Counted from the first letter of the stretch, positions 8,040 to 17,628 are shown. The stretch is 64,000 bases of DNA from Nostoc sp. UHCC 0926 (GCF_028623165.1 NZ_CP117768.1:248001-312000), one strand, 5' to 3'. A program made the numbers and translations. The notes: generated by a model not told the origin, from the letters alone.

Positions 8040-9692
8040 TTATTCATCTGCAAAAGTTTGTACCTTGCCATCAGGACTGAGAACAACTCGAATTCTGAGA
8101 TTTTGTCCGCGTGGATTGGCGGAAACAAAAGGTTTACCAACTTCAGGCATCCCAGCGTTATCAACGAATTCTCTTGCTGCCTTATTGAGGGGAAAAATTC
8201 GTTCCACCGTGCCGTCAACACTGACTATCAAACTGTACTCTAATGTTTGTCCTAGTCCAGTAGGTGGTTGCCAACGCTTTCTTAAATATTCTCTAGCTTC
8301 TGCTACTTGAGGTGTATCAAATAAGGTGCCAGTAGCCACTTGTGTGGATGTGGGGGGTTTGCGTCCGTCCCCTAATTGATCGATAAAGGGATTATTCTGG
8401 GCAGTTCTAGAGGAGGGAAGTTGTGAAGCAGGTTTCTCTCCTGGAGAAGATTGCTGTAGGGAATTGATTGTTTCGTCTAGTTGTTGTGAGTTTAGTGGCG
8501 AGGGTTGGGTAGAGGTATTGCCACGATTATTATTGGGTATGATGTCAAGAGACGGGGGGGGGACTGGTGAGATATTAGTTGGTAAGCTGCCTGCGTTAGA
8601 AGATAGTCTAGGTGGCAAATTGCGCCGCAGAGGGAGAGTACCAGCTTGGGGACTTGATCCCGTAAGGTTCTGTCCAAGATTTGGTAATATGGCAATTTCC
8701 TGGCCTGGGATTTTGCTGGATGGTGCGTTAGAGAAGCTCGCCGTTGGCGAAGCCTCTCGTAGAGAAGGCATCGCTCGATTGGTAGGAAGGGTTGAAGTCT
8801 TGCTCTGAGGTATAGTCAGTGCATTATTTGGAAATAGAGGTGGCGGTGTAGAAAAACTGGAACTAGGGGCTGTTAAAGGTGCTTGAGGCAAACTAGATGT
8901 GGGAAGTGGAGGGGTGGAACCCAGCAAATTATCTGATGGAGTGGTAAGTCCGGGTTGAGGCGTAGGGAAGTTTAGTGAGGATGAAGGTTCTAAAGCAGTC
9001 TTTACGGCTGCTGAATCTGCTGTTTTGACTGGCTGCTGTTGCTTTTCCCTAATGTTATTAGCATATTGCCAAGTAACTGGTAAAAAACCTACACCTAATA
9101 CTAATACTGCGGCAACAGGTGCCCAAGCAGGGAACCTCAGAGTCGAACTCGTGCTGTTGAGAGTTGGGAGTGCCATAACATCAGTCAAATATTCATCTAA
9201 AGCACTTGCTAAATCGAATAGTTGCAGCAGAGTGAGTTGAATTACCGGACCAGATGAATGGTTAGCGAGAGAACCGAGAAATAAGTTGTGAGTTAAATAG
9301 CTGCTTGGTTCTAAGTGGATATTTGCACCTGGAATCTGGGTACTAAAGGAATTTAATGTTTTTGTTGAGGACTTTAATTCCGGCTCACCCAATGCTGTGG
9401 TTGACTCCTGGGTACTGGAGAAACTGACCCAAAAGCTTTCTGGAGACTGTTGGAGGAATTGCTGTACGTAGGTTGTAACTGCATCACATAAGGCTTCGAG
9501 TTGATCGCGATCGCCCCGAATTGGAACTCTGTTTTCTTCTGGTAATCGGGGATCATCAAAACGCAGCTCAAAGCTTAGGTGCTTGAGGACAGTTTTCCCC
9601 ATCCAACGGGACAAAGGTGAGCTTTGCGCGAATACTTCTAGCGTGCAAGTAGGCGGTGTGTAGCGACGAATGACAGAATTTGATAGAGGCAT
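8040..9692 (-). CDS. DUF4335 domain protein
   Basis: The ATG at 9692 (MPLSNSVIRRYTPPTCTLEV) starts the protein at the family-typical point, giving about 550 residues; the frame is open 30 codons further but that part is not family-like. Residues ~1-190 form the DUF4335 region with ELRFDDPRLPEENRVPIRGD. A single hydrophobic segment follows (WAPVAAVLVLGVGFLPV, ~199-215), then a Pro/Ser-rich linker of ~220 residues and a folded C-terminal part (about 430-550). This suggests an anchored protein with a long spacer to a distal domain. A repeat-derived stretch lies in the linker. The DUF3038 gene is directly upstream. Confidence 0.85.
   Translation of the reverse strand: MPLSNSVIRRYTPPTCTLEVFAQSSPLSRWMGKTVLKHLSFELRFDDPRLPEENRVPIRGDRDQLEALCDAVTTYVQQFLQQSPESFWVSFSSTQESTTALGEPELKSSTKTLNSFSTQIPGANIHLEPSSYLTHNLFLGSLANHSSGPVIQLTLLQLFDLASALDEYLTDVMALPTLNSTSSTLRFPAWAPVAAVLVLGVGFLPVTWQYANNIREKQQQPVKTADSAAVKTALEPSSSLNFPTPQPGLTTPSDNLLGSTPPLPTSSLPQAPLTAPSSSFSTPPPLFPNNALTIPQSKTSTLPTNRAMPSLREASPTASFSNAPSSKIPGQEIAILPNLGQNLTGSSPQAGTLPLRRNLPPRLSSNAGSLPTNISPVPPPSLDIIPNNNRGNTSTQPSPLNSQQLDETINSLQQSSPGEKPASQLPSSRTAQNNPFIDQLGDGRKPPTSTQVATGTLFDTPQVAEAREYLRKRWQPPTGLGQTLEYSLIVSVDGTVERIFPLNKAAREFVDNAGMPEVGKPFVSANPRGQNLRIRVVLSPDGKVQTFADE
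8725..8774. repeat. Dispersed repeat inside the DUF4335 gene
   Basis: The sequence gcgttagagaagctcgcc, then ttggcgaagcctctcgtaga, then gaaggcatcgc has the form of a dispersed Nostoc-type intergenic repeat. Here it lies in frame within the Pro/Ser-rich linker of the DUF4335 protein and encodes a short REASPTASFSN-like stretch. Confidence 0.55.
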
Positions 9693-9941
9693 AGCAGGAA
9701 CTGCGAGGAAGACTATTTGAGATTTTGCAAAAAGTTGAGCCAGTTGCTTGCAAAAAAAAGTTGAAACGGCGGATTCCTCCACTCAGAACTTTGTCAGGTT
9801 TTTTGCATTATGCAAACTGGGGTGCAAGGAAGAAGCAGTGCTGATAGTGGCTCGCCCAAGAACTAACGACCATCAAAAGGGTTTTCTAATCTTGCAAACT
9901 TTCATGAGCTAATTTTGGTTGAGGAATTTCAAATCTAAAAT

Positions 9942-10547
9942 TTAAAATTTTGTAGAACGGTCTATAAGTGCTAGCCAGAGACGGCGATGCCCACCAGAAG
10001 CACTGTAAAAAAGTAAATCTACAAGCAGTTTGAGTGCCAGGTTGGTAAGTAAATCCGTTGAGATTTGCTCGTCCTCTTCCATCCGCTCTTGGTAGGTGTT
10101 GCAAAAAGCATCAATATAATCTCCAAGTAAAGCAGCCTGGTGAGGTTCCCGGTTATTTTCTGCCATTTGTTCCAACAGACCGACAGCGCGGCGAATCAAT
10201 TCCTGGTGCTGTTTGGCTAAATAGCAGATGATCAGAACAAGCGATCGCGCTTCTTCTACATCTAGCTTTTTTCGCCCTCCTTGACCTTTGCGTAGAGGAT
10301 TTGATTGGCGCAGTCGCCATAAAGCTACGCGGTCTGGCACTCTTGACTCTAAATTCAGATCAGTTGCCGCCGAAAGCATAGCCTCTGAACCAATGCCAGT
10401 TAAGGTTTCTAGCGCCAACAGCACCAAGTCTAATTGGGTTTTGATATTGTCCCATTGAACTGTGTTTGGGGCTGGAAGCTTGATTAAATCCTCCCACTGG
10501 GAATTTGGAGTGGCTGAGTTGGCGGCCGAGTGCATAACTTTTAGCAT
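9942..10547 (-). CDS. DUF3038 domain protein
   Basis: The 201-residue soluble protein fits DUF3038, a cyanobacterial family of unknown function. Typical parts are LDLVLLALETLTGIGSEAM (~38-56), VALWRLRQSNPLRKG and a helical C-terminal half. DUF3038 and DUF4335 genes are usual neighbours in cyanobacteria, as seen here in the same orientation with a 249-bp gap, so a shared process is plausible. The ATG at 10547 is used; a second in-frame ATG at 10535 (MHSAAN) is possible. Confidence 0.85.
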   Translation of the reverse strand: MLKVMHSAANSATPNSQWEDLIKLPAPNTVQWDNIKTQLDLVLLALETLTGIGSEAMLSAATDLNLESRVPDRVALWRLRQSNPLRKGQGGRKKLDVEEARSLVLIICYLAKQHQELIRRAVGLLEQMAENNREPHQAALLGDYIDAFCNTYQERMEEDEQISTDLLTNLALKLLVDLLFYSASGGHRRLWLALIDRSTKF

Positions 10548-11567
10548 AGGTGATCAAGCTGATAGGGGATGTTGCTGTTACCCATTTTGAAACCAGACTC
10601 TTAAGCATCAAGCTTGGTTTCCCATAGCTCTGAGCCAGAGGCTTCAGGTAGCTTTTTTCTATGTGGTAAACAACAGGTATCTTTGTCCTACTCTAGATGA
10701 AAATTTATTTTTGACAAAGTAGAAAATTATCAATTCTAGTTAAGGTTTACCCGATTTTCGCTGCTAGCTCCGTACAAGAGTATAAATAAACAATATTAAT
10801 AATTCTAACCGCGAATTATCCTAAGTAATTATGTAGAATGCCTCCTAATTTATTTGCGGTTTTAAATTTTGAAATTTCCTGATGTTTATTACTTGGTTGT
10901 CATGTATACATAATTACTATACAAATCTTTTGCCTGTTTGCTAAAGGTGCTTCTTGCTGCTTTCTAGCATTCCACCCCAGTTTCGCTTTTGTGCAGCTTC
11001 TTAGGGACTGACAAAAAATAAATTATCCAAAATTATTTGTACATTTGTAGGGGTGCAAGGACTTGCACCTGTGTCAACTTACAGCTATTTTCAGGTAAAT
11101 AGACCACGCGGTAGGGGCGCAAGGCCTTGCGCCCCTACGACAGATGTGGTTCAAATACTTGAATTCTGCTGTAAGGTGAAACCCGCTTTGTGAAAATGTT
11201 TTGCCCTCATCCCCTAACCCCTTCTCCCAAAATTGGGAGAAGGGGAAATTAATTAAAGGCTCCCCTCTCCCCAAATTGGGAGAGGGGTTGGGGGTGAGGG
11301 CGTGAGAGAGGATCGAGGTTTCAGGTTTTCAATGCCTAAATCCTGAATTTGATAAAGTCAACGTTTGAAGATATTGGCCAATTGATTTTGTCCAACTTAG
11401 TTGGTACTATAGCTCTAACCGTAAACCACGCACATATCAGAACTCATTTATCATTTATAAACTTGATGAGCAGAGGTAATAGTTTAGACATTTACTAAAA
11501 CCCATGCTTAAGTATGAGTTACAGATAATTCACTGAGTAATAATAGCAACACAATAATATAACAAAT
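10548..11567. repeat. Long intergenic region with dispersed repeats
   Basis: About 1 kb without a supported gene. From 11001 it holds a partial, reverse-oriented copy of the TTAGGGACTGAC element also seen at 36259 and 60311. Next come a perfect palindrome GGGGCGCAAGGCCTTGCGCCCC (about 11114-11135, slightly over one turn each arm), a ccctcatcccctaacccctt-type double hairpin (11212-11300), and at ~11309-11345 a piece of the aggtttcaggttttcaatgc element seen near 61113. The rest is AT-rich and featureless. The last 200 bp must hold the promoter of the ModA-like gene; I see no clear operator. Confidence 0.6.
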
Positions 11568-12545
11568 ATGAAAAAGCATTTTTTTGCCTTTTCACTGATA
11601 GCTTGTGCTGTCGGTGTGACTCTGCCAACTCAGGCATTCGCGGTTAAGCTATACGCTGCTGGTAGTTTGCGAGATAGCCTCACAGAAGTAGCTGAATCTT
11701 TTAACGATAAATATGGGATTCCAGTAGAAACGAGATTTGGCCCGTCTGGTTTAACACGAGAATTTATAGAACAAGAATTCTCCAAAACTGGAAAATCCGC
11801 AGATGTTTTTGCTAGTGCAGATATTGATAACCCTCAGACATTGTTTAAAGAAGGTTTAAGTGAACCTGTAGTGAACTTTACTAGCAACCGCATGACTGCT
11901 ATTGTCAGATCAGGACTTGGTATTACATCAGATAATTTGTTAGACTTTTTGCTAAAACCCGAAATAAAGTTGGGAACTTCGACGCCTGTGGCAGATCCAT
12001 CTGGTACTTATGCATGGCAAATATTTGACAAGGCTAATCAGATTACACCTGGTAGCTCTCAAATTCTGAAGGATAAAGCTTTGCAGTTAGTAGGTGGTAA
12101 TCCTAATGCTCCTATAGTTCCTAATGGCAAAAATAATTTAGTCTATTTTCTAGAAGAAACAAAACAAGCAGATATCTTTTTAGCTTATTACACCAGTGGG
12201 AAGACTGCCCAAGCAACAAAAGGTGGTGACAATCTGCAAATAGTAGAGTTACCCGAATATTTAGCAACAAAAGCTGATTATGGATTGACTACACTGAAAA
12301 ACGCCGATCCTGATGGGGAAAAATTAGCTGAATATATCCTGTCACAAGAAGGGCAACAAATTTTGACAAAGTATGGATTTAGCGCCCCCTCTACTTCTGT
12401 TCCCGAACATCAGGGTGCGGGTGGAATTTTACTGGCTGTAGGTGTAGCTTTTATCCTGAATAAAAAACAAGTATTGCTCAAAAAGCAATTAATCAAAATT
12501 GTTAACGGAGATGCAGAACAAGGGCGTCACAACCTTTTTGAGTAG
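11568..12545 (+). CDS. Molybdate-type ABC transporter binding protein (ModA-like) with C-terminal sorting-like tail
   Basis: The 325-residue protein has a signal peptide (MKKHFFAFSLIACAVG..AFA, cleavage near residue 25) and the ModA-type fold start VKLYAAGSLRDSLTEVAESF, with further family segments GPSGLTREFIEQ and KSADVFASAD. It should bind molybdate, tungstate or a similar oxyanion outside the cytoplasmic membrane. Unusually, after the domain it ends with STSVPEHQGAGGILLAVGVA, a hydrophobic stretch, then lysines. That order (PEx motif, hydrophobic helix, basic end) resembles a PEP-CTERM sorting signal. No permease or ATPase gene is adjacent. The ATG follows an AT-rich leader. Confidence 0.8.
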   Translation: MKKHFFAFSLIACAVGVTLPTQAFAVKLYAAGSLRDSLTEVAESFNDKYGIPVETRFGPSGLTREFIEQEFSKTGKSADVFASADIDNPQTLFKEGLSEPVVNFTSNRMTAIVRSGLGITSDNLLDFLLKPEIKLGTSTPVADPSGTYAWQIFDKANQITPGSSQILKDKALQLVGGNPNAPIVPNGKNNLVYFLEETKQADIFLAYYTSGKTAQATKGGDNLQIVELPEYLATKADYGLTTLKNADPDGEKLAEYILSQEGQQILTKYGFSAPSTSVPEHQGAGGILLAVGVAFILNKKQVLLKKQLIKIVNGDAEQGRHNLFE

Positions 12546-12564
12546 CCATTTATGACAATTTCAA

Positions 12565-13215
12565 TTAAATCGGGCTACTAATTTTCTGTCTTATCCACGC
12601 ACGAAATGCTTTCATTGTCGCATTTCTGCCATTGCTTTTACTCTGCATCAAATATTCGGGAATCGCTTGGAAAATTGGGATATTGGGAAAAATAGAACTG
12701 GTATTTGATTCTATATATTTACCATCGAACAGCACGTTGATTTCTAACTTACTTCCATTCCATCGCCACAGTTCCGGTACTCTTAAAGCTTGATAATTAT
12801 TAAAACGAGTCCGGGAGGTAATATCAATTTCAATAGCCAAATCTGGAGGCGGGTCGGTTTCTAAATTGATTCTATCTTTGCCCCTAATTCTAGCTTCATT
12901 TTGGATATAGAAACAATCATCGGGTTCTACCCCAGCATTCATACTTTCCTTATCAAAAGTCGTAGAACCCAAACTCCAAAATTCCAGATCAAGTTCTTCT
13001 AATAAAACTTTTACCAAGTCGCCAATAATAACTTTAGCTACTTCATGCTCTGGTAATGGAGCCATTATTTCCAACACCCCTTGACTGTAACCTATGCGAG
13101 AACTACGATTGTCTCCCAATTCCGCTAAAATACGTTTGTATGCCGACCAGGAGACATCTTTAATCAACAACTGATGACCGGCTTTAACAATTAGTTGATT
13201 GAGTTCAAGTAACAT
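12565..13215 (-). CDS. Uma2 family protein (DUF820, PD-(D/E)XK-like)
   Basis: The 216-residue product belongs to the Uma2/DUF820 family, multiplied in cyanobacteria and predicted to have a PD-(D/E)XK nuclease fold. The visible core is GVEPDDCFYI, then PPDLAIEIDITSRTRFN, in which EPDDCF, DLAIEID and the trailing S/T-R provide the likely catalytic acidic residues. The biological role is unknown. It lies 14 bp downstream of mutS2 on the same strand, so cotranscription is likely, though Uma2 genes are mobile and the neighbourhood may be accidental. It is convergent with the ModA-like gene. Confidence 0.85.
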   Translation of the reverse strand: MLLELNQLIVKAGHQLLIKDVSWSAYKRILAELGDNRSSRIGYSQGVLEIMAPLPEHEVAKVIIGDLVKVLLEELDLEFWSLGSTTFDKESMNAGVEPDDCFYIQNEARIRGKDRINLETDPPPDLAIEIDITSRTRFNNYQALRVPELWRWNGSKLEINVLFDGKYIESNTSSIFPNIPIFQAIPEYLMQSKSNGRNATMKAFRAWIRQKISSPI

Positions 13216-13229
13216 AGCATTCCTGCTCT

Positions 13230-15635
13230 TTATTTGATGTGAGCTACGGTAACACCAGTGCCACCATCTGCTTGTTCTGCTGGTTCGTAGTTGTTCACTC
13301 TGGAATGCTGTTGCAAAAAGGCGTGAACTCCTTGTCGCAGTTTCCCAGTGCCGTACCCGTGAATAATCCAGACTGGGCCTGTAGCTTCCGAGATGGCTTT
13401 ATCTAAAATGTATTCGGCATCAGCCACCCGTTTACCACGCAAATCGATAGTATTTTGGGAAGTCCGAATTTCTGGGACACTTTGCGGTGGTGGTGTTACT
13501 ACTGCTGGGGCTGGTTTGGGTTTGACGATTGGTTCCGCTTTTTGACCATCTAAAGATTCTACGTCTTGCAACTTCACAGTCATCTTCATTAGCCCAAACC
13601 GAACGCTTAACTCCCCATCTTCATTAGGGGCTGTGATCACATCCGCGATCTGTCCCAGTTTTGGAACACGGACGCGATCGCCTATTTTGGGCATAAACCC
13701 AACTTTTGGTTTTGCTGGCGTTGCTGGCTGATATTGCTGACCAATTTGATTCAAAGCATTGGTGGCTTGCTGGGCTTCTTGGGCTGTGGGCGTACCTTTC
13801 TGCAAGCGGCGAATCACTTGGGCAATTTCACCTTTTGCCTGAGCGATCGCTTGTTTTACTGCTATTTCCTGTGAAGCCCGCAAACTGCTTTCCCTTTCCT
13901 CCAAACTTGCGGCTTTTGCGGATACTTCTTTGTATAAACGTTCTGCTTGCTGCAACAAACTTTGGGCTTCGGCAGCTTTGGTTTCCTGACGGCGGCGTTG
14001 TGCTTCTAACCCAGCAATCACCTGATTAACTTCATCTGTGGCCTCTCCCACTTGAGTTTTTGCCTCTTCTACCACTTCTGGCTTCAATCCCAAACGTAGG
14101 GCAATTGCTAAGGCGTTAGAACGTCCGGGTATCCCCCACAGCAGACGGTAAGTAGGCGACAGAGTGCTTTCGTCAAATTCTACAGAGGCATTTTCAAACC
14201 GATCGTCTTCGTATTTCAGGGCTTTTAGTTCCCCGAAGTGAGTGGTGGCGATCGTTAGCTGGGCATGGTTGGCTAGATATTGCAACAAGGCGATCGCTAA
14301 AGCACTACCTTCAACTGGATCGGTTCCTGCGCCGACTTCATCGAGTAAAACGAGTGCTGAGTTAGAAGTAGGAAGTTCCCCCTCTGCTTCCCCACTCCCC
14401 AATGCTTCTAAAATCCGACTAATCCGGCGAATATGACCAGAGAATGTGGATAAACTTTGCTGTAAGGATTGTTCATCGCCAATATCTGCCAGCACCTGAT
14501 CAAACCAAGGTATTTCCACTGGTTCGCGGGCGGGGACAAATAAACCCACTTTGGCCATCAATGCTGCTAATCCCAAAGTTTTTAAGGTTACAGTTTTACC
14601 GCCAGTATTTGGCCCGGTAATTGTAACTACCCGAATTTGCGGACTAATCAATAAGTCTACAGGAACTACTGGTTGCCCTTGTTCGTGCTGTTGTTGCCAC
14701 ACTAACAGAGGATGCCGTAAATTCCGTAAGGTAATGATTTCACTGTCTTCCCGCTGGATAAATCGTGGGGGATTCGCTCCTAGCCAGTAACTATATCGTG
14801 ATCTAGCGGTTGCCAGATCCAAAGTGGTAGCGATCGCTAACAACCTCTCCAAATCTGGTTTAACTGCGGCTACAAGTTCGGTCAAAGCACGGCGAACCGC
14901 TTCTTCTTCGGCTTGCTCTCTCCTGATGATCTGCCGCAGTTGGTTGCCCAGAGGCACGATAGAATTTGGTTCCACATAGAGCGTGGCACCACTGGTAGAG
15001 GTATCGTGGACAATACCGGGGATGGCATCTTTTTGAGGTGCTTTTACCGGGATTACAAAGCGATCGCTGCGTTGGGTAATTAGCTGTTCTTGAACTGCTC
15101 CAGATTTTGCTTGTAAGATATTTTGCAGCTTTTGAGTAATTTGGCTGCGTAATCGCCGCAAGTCTGTGCGAATTTCTCCCAGTTTTTGACTGGCGCGGTC
15201 AGTTACCTGGGCCCGTTCATCAATACAACGGTGAATTTCCTGTTCTAGTTCTGGATAAGTCCGCAAATCGGCAACTAACTCAGTCAGTATCGGCAAATCT
15301 TCCTGATTGTCAATCACACGGCGCAAATTTCTGACACCAGCGAGGGTGGTGGCGATCGCTAACAGTTCATCCCCTGTCAAAATTCCGCTGCGTTCTGCCC
15401 GTTCTAGGGAATCGCCAATATCTTGAATTCCCTCAAATGACAGTCCCGTGGTGAGGCGAGTTTCCAGTTGGTAAATTTCTTTGGTTTGCTTTAACAACTG
15501 TTCGCTTTGGGACTGAGAATCAGGTATTTTCAGATGACGCGCAGCTGTCGCCCCCAGCTTAGTTGCCGCAAAGGTGGCAAGGTGCTGGCAGAGGCGATGC
15601 CATTCTAATAGTTCTAAGGTTTCAGATTGGATCAA
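13230..15635 (-). CDS. mutS2: Endonuclease MutS2
   Basis: MutS2 binds branched DNA and ribosomes and carries an Smr nuclease domain; in bacteria it limits recombination and/or rescues collided ribosomes. The 801-residue protein shows the MutS core with Walker A GPNTGGKTVTLKTLGLAALM (~336-355) and Walker B ALVLLDEVGAGTDPVEGSAL, a long coiled region after residue ~520 (EAQRRRQETKAAEAQSLLQQ), and a C-terminal Smr domain with IDLRGKRVADAEYIL and IHGYGTGKLRQGVHAFL. The start is the TTG at 15635, because MIQSETLELLEW is the usual beginning. Length is normal. Confidence 0.95.
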   Translation of the reverse strand: MIQSETLELLEWHRLCQHLATFAATKLGATAARHLKIPDSQSQSEQLLKQTKEIYQLETRLTTGLSFEGIQDIGDSLERAERSGILTGDELLAIATTLAGVRNLRRVIDNQEDLPILTELVADLRTYPELEQEIHRCIDERAQVTDRASQKLGEIRTDLRRLRSQITQKLQNILQAKSGAVQEQLITQRSDRFVIPVKAPQKDAIPGIVHDTSTSGATLYVEPNSIVPLGNQLRQIIRREQAEEEAVRRALTELVAAVKPDLERLLAIATTLDLATARSRYSYWLGANPPRFIQREDSEIITLRNLRHPLLVWQQQHEQGQPVVPVDLLISPQIRVVTITGPNTGGKTVTLKTLGLAALMAKVGLFVPAREPVEIPWFDQVLADIGDEQSLQQSLSTFSGHIRRISRILEALGSGEAEGELPTSNSALVLLDEVGAGTDPVEGSALAIALLQYLANHAQLTIATTHFGELKALKYEDDRFENASVEFDESTLSPTYRLLWGIPGRSNALAIALRLGLKPEVVEEAKTQVGEATDEVNQVIAGLEAQRRRQETKAAEAQSLLQQAERLYKEVSAKAASLEERESSLRASQEIAVKQAIAQAKGEIAQVIRRLQKGTPTAQEAQQATNALNQIGQQYQPATPAKPKVGFMPKIGDRVRVPKLGQIADVITAPNEDGELSVRFGLMKMTVKLQDVESLDGQKAEPIVKPKPAPAVVTPPPQSVPEIRTSQNTIDLRGKRVADAEYILDKAISEATGPVWIIHGYGTGKLRQGVHAFLQQHSRVNNYEPAEQADGGTGVTVAHIK

Positions 15636-15832
15636 GGTTTCAACATCTAATCTGAAATCATCGTAACAATTCTAGCTCCTAGATGGATGAATCTTAAAGG
15701 AGAAAATTTTGCTTTAGTCAAATTAGCCAGCTAGTGCGTAGCAATTATCAAGTAATAACTGACACATCCAGCTATCTTTCTTTAGAAACTACCCCAACAC
15801 TAACTGTCATCGAAAACAACACAGGAACTAAT

Positions 15833-16129
15833 TTAAGCAGAGACTATTTCCTTCACCAAAACGTAAGGCTGAACAATGAGGGTATTAAATCGCTTACTGC
15901 GATCGCCATTCCATTCTCCCACTTGTACTGTCGTGGGTTTGGTAATTAATTGCTGATCAATCCACTGTTCCACTGATGGAATGTTATCACTAGCGATCGC
16001 TACTCCAACATCCAGCAAGTTTAAATCAGGTGCCACCAAAATTACTGCATCTCGTTGTACATGAGGAATTAGCCACTCCCACTCTGCTTCATCCAAAATT
16101 TCTGTTAATTCTGCTCTTAAATCCGACAT
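15833..16129 (-). CDS. DUF2288 domain protein
   Basis: A 98-residue cytoplasmic protein with the DUF2288 signature: MSDLRAELTEILDEAEWEWL at the start, then VILVAPDLNLLDVGVAIASD and the C-terminal FNTLIVQPYVLVKE. Function is unknown. It is a single gene between mutS2 and the AI-2E-type transporter; the ATG at 16129 fits the family start. Confidence 0.82.
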   Translation of the reverse strand: MSDLRAELTEILDEAEWEWLIPHVQRDAVILVAPDLNLLDVGVAIASDNIPSVEQWIDQQLITKPTTVQVGEWNGDRSKRFNTLIVQPYVLVKEIVSA

Positions 16130-16186
16130 TATTCCTCAATTTGTATTGACTAATCAACTATTTTACATTAATTACTACTTCCAACT

Positions 16187-16289
16187 CCTGTACAGACGCG
16201 ATTAATCGCGTCTCTCAAAATTCCTGTACAGACGCGATTAATCACGTCTCCAAATTCCTTCCTGTACAGACGCGATTAATCGCGTCTCT
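16187..16289. repeat. Three direct copies of an AGACGCGATTAATCGCGTCT palindrome
   Basis: Three units start at 16187, 16223 and 16261 (spacing 36 and 38 bp). Each reads cctgtac followed by the 20-bp palindrome; the middle copy has one change (AATCACGTCT). The third copy runs into the stop codon of the transporter gene at 16288. A palindrome repeated in phase with about 3.5 helical turns could be a protein site, but dispersed palindromes of this type are common in Nostoc genomes. Confidence 0.8.
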
Positions 16290-17325
16290 AAACTTCTGAT
16301 TTCATTTCATCAATTTCAAATAAAGATACAATTACTCCAGCGATCGGAATAGATGTAAAAACACCTAATAATCCTGCTACTCTAGCGCCTACTAGCAAAG
16401 CAAAAAACACCACTACAGGATTAAGATTCAGCGCATTTTGCATAATTCGAGGCGCAATCAAGTTGTCTTGTATTTGCTGAAGAACAATACAAGCTATCAA
16501 GACTTTCAACGCTAACCAAACACCTTGAGACAAGACAAATATAGTTACTGTGCTTACTGCTAATGTTGCTCCTATACCAGGAATGATATCAACAATTCCG
16601 ATGATCACTGACAAGATCAAAGCAAAAGGTACTTTTAATATTAAGAAAACTAGAAAAGTCGTAATTGTGAGAAATGCACTTAATAACAACTGACCTCTAA
16701 AAAATCCCAGAAATGAGCGTCTAATTATATTTGTAAATCTATTGCGGCGCTCTTTTGGTACTATTTTTATGATAAAACTCCACAGCTTGTCTCCATCTAG
16801 TAACATAAAAAAAGCCACAACAGCAATCAATATAAAAGTAAGAAAATTAGTCATGAATCCTTGTAAAACAGCCAAGCTAGTAACCAGACTAGATACAGCT
16901 TGGTTTCGTAATTGTTCTTGAATAAAACTTAAATCTATCTGCAAATTCCGGTTTTGTAAAAACCCTTCTAGTCGCTCTAATACAGGTATAAAAGAATTTA
17001 CAAAGCCAGTTATACTGTCAATTAATTGTTGTCCTTGAGATAAAACCGTTAAGCCCACAGTAATTATCAGACTGCCAATAATTACAATACTGAGCAAGAA
17101 AACTACACCAACAGCTACACTGTGGGGCAAAAAACGCCGCAGCCATTCTACAGGATAGCTGAGTAAAAAAGCCAAAATTGCCGCAAATGTAAAAATAACA
17201 ATGACCGCTTCAAAGTAGGCTAAAAGCTGTACAATTGCCCAGCCAGAAGCAACTAAAAGCAAAAAGCGGACTAACGCCAGATTATTTAATCGCTCCCAAA
17301 AATTCTTGGCTTCAAAGCCGCTCAT
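16288..17325 (-). CDS. AI-2E family transporter (PerM/YdiK type)
   Basis: A polytopic membrane protein of about 345 residues. Hydrophobic helices are seen near the N-terminus (ALVRFLLLVASGWAIVQLLA; VIVIFTFAAILAFLL; VAVGVVFLLSIVIIG), a periplasmic or cytosolic helical region follows, and further helices fill the C-terminal half. It shows the family segment IVDIIPGIGATLA and, near the end, DNLIAPRIMQNALNLNPVVV. The substrate is unknown; the family name reflects one member and should not be over-read. The ATG at 17325 is preferred to a TTG at 17382. Confidence 0.85.
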   Translation of the reverse strand: MSGFEAKNFWERLNNLALVRFLLLVASGWAIVQLLAYFEAVIVIFTFAAILAFLLSYPVEWLRRFLPHSVAVGVVFLLSIVIIGSLIITVGLTVLSQGQQLIDSITGFVNSFIPVLERLEGFLQNRNLQIDLSFIQEQLRNQAVSSLVTSLAVLQGFMTNFLTFILIAVVAFFMLLDGDKLWSFIIKIVPKERRNRFTNIIRRSFLGFFRGQLLLSAFLTITTFLVFLILKVPFALILSVIIGIVDIIPGIGATLAVSTVTIFVLSQGVWLALKVLIACIVLQQIQDNLIAPRIMQNALNLNPVVVFFALLVGARVAGLLGVFTSIPIAGVIVSLFEIDEMKSEV

Positions 17326-17524
17326 ATGCTGTTTAGGGTGAAATTGATGGTAGATTTGCCTAGCAACTGCATTTAAGCACAAAGTCTGACTTCATTGCTA
17401 GAGCGCGTTGACCTTTAACTTACAGTGACTAAGGGGCGTAGTTTACCGCCGTAGGCATCGCTACCTCCCTAAAGCATATAAACCGCGTCCACCTTGAAAA
17501 CTGTAGTTCTTTCCGTATGAAAAG

Positions 17525-17628
17525 AAAAAACCCTCATCCCCCAGCCCCTTCTCCCAAATTTTGGAGAAGGGGAGCCGGAAAGAAGTCCCTCTCGCCCTAA
17601 TTGGGAGAAGGATTTAAGGTGAGGGCAA
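17525..17628. repeat. Dispersed double-hairpin repeat (ccctcatcccccagcccctt type)
   Basis: Two adjacent hairpins, CCTTCTCC...GGAGAAGG and TCTCGCCCTAATTGGGAGA, begin with ccctcat and end with ggtgaggg, so the whole forms an inverted repeat. A related copy lies at 11212-11300. It fills the otherwise empty 350-bp gap between the AI-2E-type gene and plsC. Confidence 0.7.

Noticed and set aside
15734..15949. Plus-strand 71-codon frame
   Set aside because: It overlaps the DUF2288 gene on the other strand and has no recognisable feature.
16187..16289. CRISPR array
   Set aside because: There are only three units, the repeat is a full palindrome, spacers are under 20 bp, and no cas gene is nearby.
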